A stretch of 42,732 bases of DNA from Aliivibrio_A kagoshimensis (lineage in GTDB: Bacteria; Pseudomonadota; Gammaproteobacteria; Enterobacterales; Vibrionaceae). Shown here one piece after another: positions 35,163 through 42,732 of the stretch. The DNA is taken from contig NZ_JAKJSQ010000036.1 of assembly GCF_050337105.1 (NCBI RefSeq), positions 1 through 42,732 of the forward strand. The letters run 5' to 3'. The translations under genes were made by a program, and so were the position numbers. Under the pieces are notes generated by a model. That model ran no database searches and was not told where the DNA came from. It saw only the letters and a program-made list of their open reading frames with translations. The first letter of the stretch is position 1. Every line of letters begins with the position of its first letter.

Positions 35163-36077
35163 ATGCCACTTCGTAACCAACAACGTGTTCAAACTGCTAT
35201 CGATTATGTTACAGGTCATTTGTCAGAATCATTAACCGTTGCTGAAGTTGCCAGTAAAGTACATCTGTCTGAGTTTCATTTTCATCGTATTTTTAAAAAA
35301 TTGACCAATGAACCCTTTAACCAATTTGTGCGTAGAAAACGACTGGAAAAAGCATTCCACTGTTTAATTAGAGTAAACCCACCCTCAATGAGTGAAGTGA
35401 GCGAAGCTTGCGGATTTTCATCATCGGCTAATTTTTCAAAGGCCTTTCGAGCTTACTTTGGTTTTTCGGCATCGAATCACCGCAAAGGTACAAAAGGGGT
35501 AGATAGCAAGAATGGAAAACTTTTTAGCAAGTATGGAAAAGAAATTTCCCCATCGCTTTTATACAATGGCTCCCTCTCAGAGTTACAAATAAATGAAATA
35601 ACAGACAAAATACAGCGCATTGATGTGGTGAACGTTGAGGAATCTCATTACTGTTGCATTGCCAGTAAGCAAGGGTATGCGTTAGCAGGTATTAAAGAGG
35701 CATGGAGTGAGATGCATCATTGGTTAGCACATCACGATATTGCCATTGAAGAGGGGAAGTCTGTTGCGTTCTGTTGGGACAATAAGTGGCTAGCCCCTGA
35801 AGAGGTTTGCCGCTATGAGTCCGGTTACCAACTTGATGATATTAGTTGGGTACATAAAGCGGGCATAGCGACACGAACTCGACCAGCGGGCCGGTATCTG
35901 TTGATTGAGTTCTTAGGAACTAGCAGTGATAACGAACAGTTCTACCTCTGGTTATTAAGTGAATATCTACCAAATGCCAACATAGTACCTGTACATCGTT
36001 ATGTTTTTGAACGTTATTTAGAGATTAATTGCGAGTTGAACATCTTTCATTTTGAAATCATGATAAAGGTGAACTAA
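35163..36077 (+). CDS. AraC-family regulator with GyrI-like effector domain
   Basis: 304 residues. The N-terminal AraC DNA-binding domain covers about 5-105 (TVAEVASKVHLSEFHFHRIFKKL; MSEVSEACGFSSSANFSKAFRAYF). A GyrI/SbmC-like small-molecule binding domain covers about 150-300 (KAGIATRTRPAGRYLLIEFLG), as in Rob and BmrR-like regulators. Followed 62 bases later by a MATE pump gene on the same strand, so a drug-sensing regulator with its efflux target is likely. The ATG at 35163 follows AGGT; a TTG one codon earlier is possible. Confidence 0.9.
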   Translation: MPLRNQQRVQTAIDYVTGHLSESLTVAEVASKVHLSEFHFHRIFKKLTNEPFNQFVRRKRLEKAFHCLIRVNPPSMSEVSEACGFSSSANFSKAFRAYFGFSASNHRKGTKGVDSKNGKLFSKYGKEISPSLLYNGSLSELQINEITDKIQRIDVVNVEESHYCCIASKQGYALAGIKEAWSEMHHWLAHHDIAIEEGKSVAFCWDNKWLAPEEVCRYESGYQLDDISWVHKAGIATRTRPAGRYLLIEFLGTSSDNEQFYLWLLSEYLPNANIVPVHRYVFERYLEINCELNIFHFEIMIKVN

Positions 36078-36139
36078 CGTGGTGGATTTATTCATTTATG
36101 GAGACTTCTGAGAGGATCTCATTTTTAAAGGACTTCAAT

Positions 36140-37552
36140 ATGAATACCGAAAGTACCGTACAAGAGAGTGCCAGTGTAACACTTGAATCGATAAGAAAAC
36201 CTGCAGAGCATTCAAGTTCAGAGCCACTGCTGACACAACCCATCACTAAGCAATTTATGCTGTTAGCACTGCCGATCATTATTTCGCTGATGATCAACGG
36301 ACTATACAGCTTTATTGACGCCATCTTTATCACTCGTGGTGTTGGTATTGAAGCGATGGCCGCGGTGTCAGCGGTATTTCCTATCCATATGTTGATAATT
36401 AGTATCAGTGGATTACTTGGTACGGGTATGGCGTCGATCATCTCGAGAAAGCTTGGCAGTGGGGACCGAGAGGGGGCGAGCCAAGTTTTTTCTAATAGTA
36501 TGTTATTTGCGATCACTGTTGGTCTGATTTGCAGTGTCGTTATGTTCTTTTCTCGTCACTCACTTTTTGATTTATTAGCACTGCCTAGCAATTTACTCGG
36601 CAATGCAAATAGCTATCTCTTACCGATTTTATCCATTACAGCATTTAGTTTTGCTTCCGGTACATTAAGTGAATGTTTTAGAGCATCGGGAAAAGCAAAA
36701 GATATGATGAAAGTGATGTTGTTTGGATCCCTTGCAAATATCTTGTTTGATGCACTGTTTATTTTTGGCTTTAAGTGGGGAGTTGCAGGCGCTGCTTGGG
36801 CAACGGTAGTCGCAATGATGCTGTCGCTTACGTTAGCGATACGTCTACAACTTAGTGGTTCAGACAGAGTCAAATTGCAGTGGAGATATCTTCGTTATAA
36901 TTGGCAGACACACAAGCAGGTGCTGGCATTGGGTTTGCCAACGTTTTTATCCCATGGTGGATTCGCGTTTACACTCGCACTTACTATCTATGCCATTACA
37001 CTCTATAGCGGCAGTGACGCCAGTATGATGATAAGCGCACACGGCTTGCTGATGAGAAGCTTTATGCTGCTGTTTTTACCTCTATTAGGAATGGTGATCG
37101 CTCTACAGACCTTATCGGGTTTTAATTATGGTGCAGGAAAAATTGCTCGGGTAAAACAGTCTCTGATAACGGCAATTGCCTTTGGTACCATCTGGACAAG
37201 TATCGTGACGCTAATTCTGGTCTATAAACCGCAATGGCTATTAACCCTGTTTACCGATGACATCCAGCTCATTGCGGTGGCCAGTGACATCTCGTCGATT
37301 GCGTTTTTAGGATTTGTCTGTGCGGCTAGTAGCATGATGTGCAGTGGGGTGTTTCAAGCGATGGGTAAGGCGTTACCGGCCATGTTGCTAGACTCTACTC
37401 GTACCTATATTTTATTGCTGCCTGTGTTGCTGAATCTACCAAAGTGGCTAGGTGTAGAAGGGATTTGGCTGTCGTTCCCTATTGCTGATTATAGTGGAGC
37501 TCTGTTAGCCGTTACTTTTACAACGTGGTATTTTCATAAAAGAGTTAACTAG
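36140..37552 (+). CDS. MATE-family efflux transporter
   Basis: 470 residues with about twelve membrane helices in two MATE repeats (LLALPIIISLMINGLYSFIDAIFITRGVG; LALGLPTFLSHGGFAF; LSGFNYGAGK; GVFQAMGKALPAM). It exports cationic drugs using sodium or proton gradients. I start at the ATG at 36140, with AAGGA 7 bases upstream; an ATG at 36098 adds 14 residues but has no ribosome site. The N-terminus before helix 1 (about 38 residues, Ser- and Glu-rich) is longer than in NorM. Confidence 0.9.
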   Translation: MNTESTVQESASVTLESIRKPAEHSSSEPLLTQPITKQFMLLALPIIISLMINGLYSFIDAIFITRGVGIEAMAAVSAVFPIHMLIISISGLLGTGMASIISRKLGSGDREGASQVFSNSMLFAITVGLICSVVMFFSRHSLFDLLALPSNLLGNANSYLLPILSITAFSFASGTLSECFRASGKAKDMMKVMLFGSLANILFDALFIFGFKWGVAGAAWATVVAMMLSLTLAIRLQLSGSDRVKLQWRYLRYNWQTHKQVLALGLPTFLSHGGFAFTLALTIYAITLYSGSDASMMISAHGLLMRSFMLLFLPLLGMVIALQTLSGFNYGAGKIARVKQSLITAIAFGTIWTSIVTLILVYKPQWLLTLFTDDIQLIAVASDISSIAFLGFVCAASSMMCSGVFQAMGKALPAMLLDSTRTYILLLPVLLNLPKWLGVEGIWLSFPIADYSGALLAVTFTTWYFHKRVN

Positions 37553-37556
37553 AAGG

Positions 37557-37841
37557 CTAGTGCTCTGATGATCCATCCATTATCGCACTGGTGGTAAATC
37601 GAATGCCAACAACGGCGTCTGCGCCAAGCTCACTGGCTTGAGTGACAAGACGTTCAATGGCCACGTTTCGAGCTTCGGTCAGCATCTCGGTGTAGCCTTT
37701 TAGTTCGCCGCCAACAATGCCCTTTAAACCTGCCATAATGTCACGACCTATATGTTTTGATTGCACAACATTACCAGTGACGACACCTAATATATCTGCA
37801 ATTTCACGATTTGGAACGGTTTCTGTGGTAGTAAAAATCAT
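37557..37841 (-). CDS. YbjQ-family (DUF74) protein, C-terminally truncated copy
   Basis: About 94 residues, differing at only five of the first 93 positions from the full copy at 29062-29379. It ends as SSEH, while the other copy continues for 12 more residues (IMAFGTAVKLQN). The DNA shows many synonymous changes against the first copy, so the duplication is not recent, but the missing end suggests a later deletion next to the MATE gene, whose stop is only 4 bases away. I use the second ATG (37841), with AGGA 6 bases upstream. Whether it still folds is unclear because the lost strand is part of the family fold. Confidence 0.85.
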   Translation of the reverse strand: MIFTTTETVPNREIADILGVVTGNVVQSKHIGRDIMAGLKGIVGGELKGYTEMLTEARNVAIERLVTQASELGADAVVGIRFTTSAIMDGSSEH

Positions 37842-37899
37842 CATATTTCCTTAAAAGAGTAACCATTTAATTGAGCGAAAATTATAAAAAATGAGGTCA

Positions 37900-38403
37900 C
37901 TACATGTTTCTTGAATCATACGCCCAATGGAGCAGTGCTTGTCGCTGTTTGCGACGGCAATGGTGATCGAATGGCTCGCAATACTTCTTGATGGCTCCAG
38001 CATGTCGGCGAAACGCTCTCCACCTTTTTATTTGACGGTTATCTTCGACCTCATTTCTACGACCCATGTAGTAGCGGCAATACCATTGAAACCAACCCCG
38101 TGGATCATCGGTATGGATCCAGCCTTTCTTCTGCCACTCACTGAGCGGTTGTGAAGCATCAACGCAGAAGTAGTTAAGAGTAATATCTTTGTGTTCAGGG
38201 CTTAATTTAGCATGGATGAACCATTCCGCAGGAAACTCATCTTGGCAGTCGGTTAGATACTTCCCTCCAAAAACACCCAGTGCTAGCATTTGTGCTGGTG
38301 TGAGCTCTGGAGCAAAGTCGGGTGAAAAATGGGTCCCCATCGGTTCGGTTAAAAAATAGAAATAGTCTGACTGCATCTTGTCATTAACACAAACTTTCTT
38401 CAT
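37900..38403 (-). CDS. Conserved protein of unknown function
   Basis: 167 residues, not recognised with confidence. It is soluble, with no signal peptide or membrane helix. The centre is aromatic-rich (LSEWQKKGWIHTDDPRGWFQWYCRYYMGRR) and the C-terminus is strongly basic with histidines and cysteines (EPFDHHCRRKQRQALLHWAYDS). The C-terminal part could bind nucleic acid or a metal, but this is a guess. GGGGAG precedes the ATG by 4 bases. It lies 29 bases after the DUF1801 gene on the same strand, so it probably ends the csaA-DUF1801 operon. Confidence 0.7.
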   Translation of the reverse strand: MKKVCVNDKMQSDYFYFLTEPMGTHFSPDFAPELTPAQMLALGVFGGKYLTDCQDEFPAEWFIHAKLSPEHKDITLNYFCVDASQPLSEWQKKGWIHTDDPRGWFQWYCRYYMGRRNEVEDNRQIKRWRAFRRHAGAIKKYCEPFDHHCRRKQRQALLHWAYDSRNM

Positions 38404-38432
38404 TTTTTCTCCCCACCACTTTGGATGACTCT

Positions 38433-38837
38433 CTATGCGCCCAATAATGGCAGATGTTTGATGGTTTTATAGTTCATCGCTAGGGTCAAACACTGCCTAA
38501 TGGTTTCGGTTGGAAGCGGCTCATGGATACTCAGCACTATTGCTCTATTACCTTGAAACTGAAGCGTATCTGAGTAGAGTTCCCGGAATGTATCGATCAG
38601 TTTGGTATTACAATTAAAGAAGAGGTAATAGTGATCGGGTGTTTTCGCTTTCCAATCCAAGCGAACGGCGCTCCCGGTTTTGACCAAATAACTAGGCTCA
38701 TTCCATTTCAGGCTCTCTTCAATATTGCCTAATCCTTGCTCTTGGGCAATAGTTATTATTAAGTTTCTAATCAGTAATAGAGGTGCTTTTGCCTGTTCGG
38801 GGTAACGGTCAAATATTTGTTTATAATCCATTTTCAT
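38433..38837 (-). CDS. DUF1801-family protein
   Basis: About 134 residues of the DUF1801 (YdhG/YjbR-like) type: IEESLKWNEPSYLVKTGSAVRLDWK and YLFFNCNTKLIDTFRELYSD. The function of the family is unknown; the fold resembles a frataxin-like or CyaY-like alpha/beta sheet. The start is not certain: ATGs at 38837 and 38831 both follow the csaA stop by a few bases. An earlier reading from 38894 would overlap csaA and is rejected. Confidence 0.8.
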   Translation of the reverse strand: MKMDYKQIFDRYPEQAKAPLLLIRNLIITIAQEQGLGNIEESLKWNEPSYLVKTGSAVRLDWKAKTPDHYYLFFNCNTKLIDTFRELYSDTLQFQGNRAIVLSIHEPLPTETIRQCLTLAMNYKTIKHLPLLGA

Positions 38838-38842
38838 TTTAA

Positions 38843-39196
38843 TTAACCCGCCCGACTGCCATTGGGAATGGGGTTTTCCGGCATGGCTAAACAAGGCGTG
38901 ATTTTATCTTCATAACCAATATCAAATAGCATACCTTGCGATAACTCTCCTGCCATCTTTCGTTCTGGTAAGTTCACAACAAATAACGCTTGTTTCCCTT
39001 CTATCTCTTGTGGGTTGTCGCGTTCTTGCTTTATACCAGAAAGGATTGAACGCGTATGGTCACCAAAATCAACGGTTAGTTTCATCAACTTGTTCGATTT
39101 CGCCACCTCCGTTACTGATAAAATAGTGCCTACTCGAATATCTAATTTAGCAAAATCATCAAAGGCAATAAGGTCTTTAATAGGTGCAGGGGTCAT
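38843..39196 (-). CDS. csaA: CsaA-like tRNA-binding protein
   Basis: About 117 residues with an OB-fold tRNA-binding domain: FAKLDIRVGTILSVTEVAKSNKLMKL, RSILSGIKQ, ALFVVNLPERKMAGELSQGM and ENPIPNGSRAG. It is close to CsaA and to the C-terminal domain of methionyl-tRNA synthetase. CsaA is described as a chaperone in Bacillus; a tRNA-binding role is as likely here. The ATG at 39196 has GGAA 7 bases upstream; one at 39208 adds four residues. Confidence 0.85.
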   Translation of the reverse strand: MTPAPIKDLIAFDDFAKLDIRVGTILSVTEVAKSNKLMKLTVDFGDHTRSILSGIKQERDNPQEIEGKQALFVVNLPERKMAGELSQGMLFDIGYEDKITPCLAMPENPIPNGSRAG

Positions 39197-39208
39197 AGCG
39201 CTTTCCAT

Positions 39209-39745
39209 TTATGTAGTGAGAGGGTTAACAGTAACAAGATTTGTATACCTTGACCAACGGAATGCTGATTTCTGACTGAATAGTCATTAGAGTTGATATT
39301 ATATTCCAAGATATGCATATTGTAAGGAGTTGATACTATTAGTGTTGATGCATATTATTTATCATAAGGTTTATTTTTAATGCAACATATTAAAATATTA
39401 TTAATGAATATATAGGTTTATATTTCCATCATGTAACTGGTTTTCCTTTTAATTGGTAATTATTTTATAGGTAAAACAGTTATTTATGTGTTTTCATTTT
39501 GTTCTGTGTTGGTTTGAGTAGAGCAGTAATAATTAATTCAATCATTAACTTCATACTAAAGTAGAGAGGTAAAATAGTCAGTTGGATATAATATTAAATG
39601 GTTCATTAATGTATTAAGTTAATGGTATTTTATGCAGGCATGTACGAGATGTATATTTCTTTAATGTTCCTAATTTGATGAATAATAAATTCTATATTGT
39701 AGCCATCATGGTTATACGAGTGCTCAAAAGGTAAGATTTTTGCAT
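39209..39745. other. Long AT-rich intergenic region
   Basis: 537 bases between csaA and the EAL-GGDEF gene with no convincing gene. It holds a perfect palindrome ATATGCATAT (39311-39320), whose ATGCATATT recurs at 39348-39356, an inverted repeat CATTAA/TTAATG (39604-39624), and many short A/T runs. It must contain the csaA promoter and the promoter and leader of the downstream gene; I could not fix either. Confidence 0.6.
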
Positions 39746-42073
39746 ATGAAGAAAAATGAAAGCGAGATCATCGATTCAAAACCAAGTTTGATTGAACAAA
39801 AACATTGTGAGTATGATTTCACTCAACACCTCTCTTCCGAGATTCGTCCTTTAGAGCATAGCGAGCTCTTTAAGCAAGAATTGATTTACGCCTTGGATAA
39901 CAACCATATTATCCCTTTTTACCAGCCAATAATTAGAAATGAGCGATTAGGTAAAAAGTGCTCCCTTGAAGCTCTTGCAAGGTGGGTACATCCTGAACAT
40001 GGCATTATTGCTCCTTTTCATTTTATTGGCTTACTCAATGCAATGAATTTAATGTCGAGATTTGGTTACTTTTTTATTGAACAAGTCTGCCATGATTATC
40101 AGCGTTTTATTGAAGCTGGCGTTAATGTGAGCTCCATTGCAATCAATGTTTCACCACAACAACTGATAGAACCTGGCTTTGTCGATAGAGTAAAGTCGAT
40201 ACTCACCACCTATAATATTGCCGCAAGTAACATTGAGCTTGAGATTGTTGAAGAGATGATTTCGGATGAAAGTGGACTTATTTTTTCGCAACTTGAAGCG
40301 CTTAATGCTTATGGTATGAAAATATCAATTGATGACTTTGGTACAGGGTATTCCTCGCTTTCGCGGCTGAAAGATCTTCCCGTGAGTAAGTTAAAAATTG
40401 ATAAATCGTTTGTTGATGGTATTCCTTCAAATGAGAGTTTTGTCTGCATCACTCAAGCTATCATTGGTCTAGCGAAGGGGTTGAATCTTGAGATTGTAGC
40501 GGAAGGTGTGGAGTCCTCACTACAAGCGAAGTGGCTACTCGATCATGGTTGTGACAATCTTCAAGGTTACTTAATTTCAAAACCGATCAATTTTGAAGAG
40601 ACTAAGCGTTTTCTTTCAAGCCCAATTATTTTACCTTCTGCCAATACCTCACACTATGAGATTTCTTTTCATGACAACACTGTGGATGTTAAGGCTTTTG
40701 GCTGCTGGGAAGAGAGAATTACCGACCATTTCTTTCTTGAAGTTCGCTCGATTATTGAAAAAGAAAAACCCTCTTCATGGGTGTTTTTGATTGATGCGAC
40801 ACAGATGGATATTGGCACTATTGCTTTTCAACAATCAGTCAAAAAATGGATAGATATCCTCATTTTAAAGAACCTGATTGCCACTCTGTTTGTGGTTAAA
40901 GAGTATGATTTATTGCAGTACCAACTTGAGATGATGAATGTAGAAAAAGAGAATTATAAAAGACGGTTTTTCACCAATAAGAACGATGCAATTCAATGGT
41001 TAGATAGTAATCGTCATACTCATAAAATTCTCAGTTCAGAATCGGTAATTCGAGAGATTTATCGTATAAGTAATGACTATGAAAAAGGCTTTGATAGCCA
41101 AATATCTCAATTAATTACTATGGGATTAAAACGGTTTAATTTAAACACGGCTATCCTCTCTAAGATAGAAGGCGATCGTTACACTGTTATTAGCAGTGTG
41201 ACCCCATCAGACGTGGATATTTCAATTGGGGATGAGTTTGCATTAAGCGATACCTGCTGTGATGTGACATATCAACAAAAAAAGCCACTAGCCATTGAGC
41301 ACATTGCTAAGAGTGAAAATCTCAGTAGTCATGCCAGTTATCAACACTTAGGTGTTGAGGCATACGTTGGGATTCCGATATTGTGCAACGGGAAGCCGTA
41401 TGGAACGCTGAGCTTCTCGAGTCAAGAGCCGCATTTTTTTCCGTTCAGTGAGTTAGACATTGACATTCTTGAGTTGATGGCATCTTGGATAGGGTCTGAG
41501 CTATCAAGAAGAGCACAAGAGACTGAGCTAAAAGAGTTAAATATTAAGCTGCAGTACCAATCCTTCCACGACAGTTTGACTGAGTTGCCCAATCATCGTG
41601 GGATGAAACAGCTTGTGTTGAATGATCTACACAGAATCAATAGGTTTGGTGGGCAAGGTAGCTTGATCATTATCGATATTGACCATTTTAAATATGTGAA
41701 TGATCACTTTGGTCACAAAATGGGTGATGACGTCTTAGTGGCCGTGGCTCAATGCATTAAAAGTTCTATTCGGCATTATGACTTTGCTGCTCGAATTGGT
41801 GGTGAAGAGTTCATACTATGGTTACCGGAAACTCGTAAAGGTATCGAGCAGTTGGTGATAGATAGATTGGTAGAGGCTCTCTCACATATCAACTTGATTG
41901 ATAGAGAGATTACGGTCTCTTTTGGGGTTTGTTATTTTAATTGCGATCAGAGCGCGAACAGTGATGTGGAAAAAACGCTTAATGAGCTCTTACAGAAGGC
42001 GGATAACGCGCTGTACCAATCTAAATGCAATGGTAGAGATTGCATTACCTATTCTCACCACTCAATAGTCTAA
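39746..42073 (+). CDS. EAL-GAF-GGDEF dual c-di-GMP enzyme
   Basis: 775 residues, no membrane helices. An EAL phosphodiesterase domain lies at about 40-290, with EAL at 75-77, NVSPQQL, ELEIVEE, DDFGTGYSSL, KIDKSFV, VAEGVES and QGYLISKP all present, so it should be active. A linker region of about 130 residues (about 300-430) is followed by a GAF domain at about 440-590. A GGDEF domain runs to the end, with the active motif GGEEF at 685-689 and an RHYD inhibitory site upstream. The order EAL then GGDEF is the reverse of the common one. The start is unsure: ATG at 39746 is far from AAAGG, while TTG at 39740 is better spaced. Confidence 0.9.
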   Translation: MKKNESEIIDSKPSLIEQKHCEYDFTQHLSSEIRPLEHSELFKQELIYALDNNHIIPFYQPIIRNERLGKKCSLEALARWVHPEHGIIAPFHFIGLLNAMNLMSRFGYFFIEQVCHDYQRFIEAGVNVSSIAINVSPQQLIEPGFVDRVKSILTTYNIAASNIELEIVEEMISDESGLIFSQLEALNAYGMKISIDDFGTGYSSLSRLKDLPVSKLKIDKSFVDGIPSNESFVCITQAIIGLAKGLNLEIVAEGVESSLQAKWLLDHGCDNLQGYLISKPINFEETKRFLSSPIILPSANTSHYEISFHDNTVDVKAFGCWEERITDHFFLEVRSIIEKEKPSSWVFLIDATQMDIGTIAFQQSVKKWIDILILKNLIATLFVVKEYDLLQYQLEMMNVEKENYKRRFFTNKNDAIQWLDSNRHTHKILSSESVIREIYRISNDYEKGFDSQISQLITMGLKRFNLNTAILSKIEGDRYTVISSVTPSDVDISIGDEFALSDTCCDVTYQQKKPLAIEHIAKSENLSSHASYQHLGVEAYVGIPILCNGKPYGTLSFSSQEPHFFPFSELDIDILELMASWIGSELSRRAQETELKELNIKLQYQSFHDSLTELPNHRGMKQLVLNDLHRINRFGGQGSLIIIDIDHFKYVNDHFGHKMGDDVLVAVAQCIKSSIRHYDFAARIGGEEFILWLPETRKGIEQLVIDRLVEALSHINLIDREITVSFGVCYFNCDQSANSDVEKTLNELLQKADNALYQSKCNGRDCITYSHHSIV

Positions 42074-42144
42074 CTTTATTGTGAAATTGCATAATAGGGT
42101 CAATAATTATTGTTCTAATGAAATTTCTACGTTGAGATAAAAGC

Positions 42145-42732
42145 ATGGAAGCAAGTGAAAGCATTGATGTTGATAAAGTAAATAGAGAAAAAATCACTAC
42201 TGGCCCCTCGGGTCTTAATATGATCTTTAAAAGCACCCTAGTGCATATTTCTATTACCACGCCGCTAGGTGAAAGATTGAAATGTAATACTCTGTTTATT
42301 GGTTCTGACTCTCAAAGTTACCTACTATTAAAGTTCCCAGCAATCAGCCTTGAATCGCAAGAACACTTTTTGCAGGAAGGGTTTAAACTGACCGTAAAAG
42401 CCATATCCGGTCAAGGTGAAGGGTCCATTATTTTATTTCGCACGCTCATTCAGCATGTGATTCTTCAACCCATACCAATTTTAATTGTTGCAATGCCCTC
42501 AACCATGAAATTGCATCAACTGAGGCGTGAACCTCGATTTGAAGTGGATATGAAGGGGATTATTCATATCGATGACCGAGAGGTGCAGGTTAAACTGCGA
42601 GATCTCTCTAACAATGGCTGTAGTTTTATGGTCGAAGATAGTGAAAACAACCTCCACAAGGATAAGTACATCATTTTAGATGTGATTAGCCGTCATTCAA
42701 CCAAAGTGGTTAGTGTACTAAATGGTAATATT
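42145..42732 (+). CDS. PilZ-domain c-di-GMP receptor (partial, runs off the window)
   Basis: The first 196 codons of an open frame that continues past the window edge. The N-terminal half resembles the YcgR-type flanking domain, ending before residue 125. A PilZ domain follows with both c-di-GMP contact motifs: RREPR at 127-131 and DLSNNG at 153-158. It lies 71 bases after the EAL-GGDEF gene on the same strand, so enzyme and receptor may be produced together. A YcgR-like or adhesion/motility effector is plausible; the C-terminal end is not seen. Confidence 0.85.
   Translation, partial: MEASESIDVDKVNREKITTGPSGLNMIFKSTLVHISITTPLGERLKCNTLFIGSDSQSYLLLKFPAISLESQEHFLQEGFKLTVKAISGQGEGSIILFRTLIQHVILQPIPILIVAMPSTMKLHQLRREPRFEVDMKGIIHIDDREVQVKLRDLSNNGCSFMVEDSENNLHKDKYIILDVISRHSTKVVSVLNGNI

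Noticed and set aside
36088..36516. Minus-strand 142-codon frame opposite the MATE gene
   Set aside because: It lies wholly antisense to a well-supported transporter, and its composition mirrors the opposite strand.
39324..39379. Small hydrophobic frame after AAGGAG in the AT-rich gap
   Set aside because: Only about 16 codons, starting with TTG, with no conserved feature; likely chance in AT-rich DNA.
1..42732. Mobile elements, CRISPR, tRNA or rRNA genes
   Set aside because: No transposase, integrase, regularly spaced repeats or tRNA-like sequence was seen on either strand by eye; a covariance-model scan would be needed to exclude small RNAs.

Overview
The window looks like ordinary chromosomal DNA of a gammaproteobacterium, most likely a Vibrio or close relative (Vibrionaceae). 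This rests on gene content: a MaoP/DUF413 protein, a divergent ohrR/ohr pair, modE/modABC, a FabY-like ketoacyl synthase, many GGDEF/EAL/PilZ proteins and a moderate-to-low GC content. No marker gene fixes the genus. I see no insertion sequence, integrase, prophage, CRISPR array, rRNA or tRNA, so this reads as an accessory-flavoured chromosomal segment rather than an island.

Layout. 0.2-4.5 kb: a short-chain dehydrogenase, a Nudix gene interrupted by one stop codon inside the Nudix box, a long RecX-family protein, an MsbA-like ABC exporter and a DUF938 methyltransferase. 4.5-6.6 kb: the organic-peroxide regulator OhrR, divergent from ohr and a quinone-reductase-like gene. 6.6-11.1 kb (minus strand): a membrane GGDEF-hemerythrin protein, MgtC-like protein, M14 deacylase, RimK and a RimB-type retropepsin-like protease, possibly one ribosome or peptide modification cluster with a c-di-GMP enzyme at its end. 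11.4-15.1 kb: maoP, arsR-acr3, an EamA transporter and a LysR regulator. 15.1-18.6 kb: modCBA facing modE across a perfect 13-bp-arm palindrome. 18.65-20 kb: dmeF plus a MarR regulator behind a clear promoter with two matching palindromes. 20-22.4 kb: an EamA transporter divergent from a MocR regulator. 22.4-25.7 kb: a 1106-residue surface protein that looks like two exported proteins joined end to end. 26-29 kb: a GlxA-type regulator divergent from a FabY-like synthase. 29-32.5 kb: YbjQ, MarR, EamA, two flavodoxin-fold reductases and a small lipoprotein. 32.6-37.6 kb: a diguanylate cyclase with two periplasmic binding domains, an AraC-GyrI regulator and a MATE pump. 37.6-39.2 kb: a truncated second YbjQ, an unrecognised conserved protein, a DUF1801 protein and CsaA. 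39.7 kb to the end: an EAL-GAF-GGDEF protein and a PilZ protein cut by the window edge.

How it works together. Three themes dominate. (1) Stress and efflux modules, each with its own regulator beside it: ohrR/ohr, arsR/acr3, dmeF/marR, three EamA transporters beside LysR, MocR or MarR, and AraC/MATE. (2) c-di-GMP signalling, with three GGDEF proteins of different sensory design and a PilZ receptor. (3) Metal and cofactor uptake, with molybdate import under ModE. Several operons use start/stop overlaps (TAATG or ATGA), which indicates translational coupling.

The best candidates for something new are the surface-protein fusion with an internal GlyGly-CTERM-like sorting segment and a second signal peptide; the rimB-rimK-deacylase-mgtC run ending in an oxygen-sensing-type cyclase; the dmeF/marR control region; and the GGDEF-hemerythrin architecture. 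No wholly new system is proved by the sequence alone.
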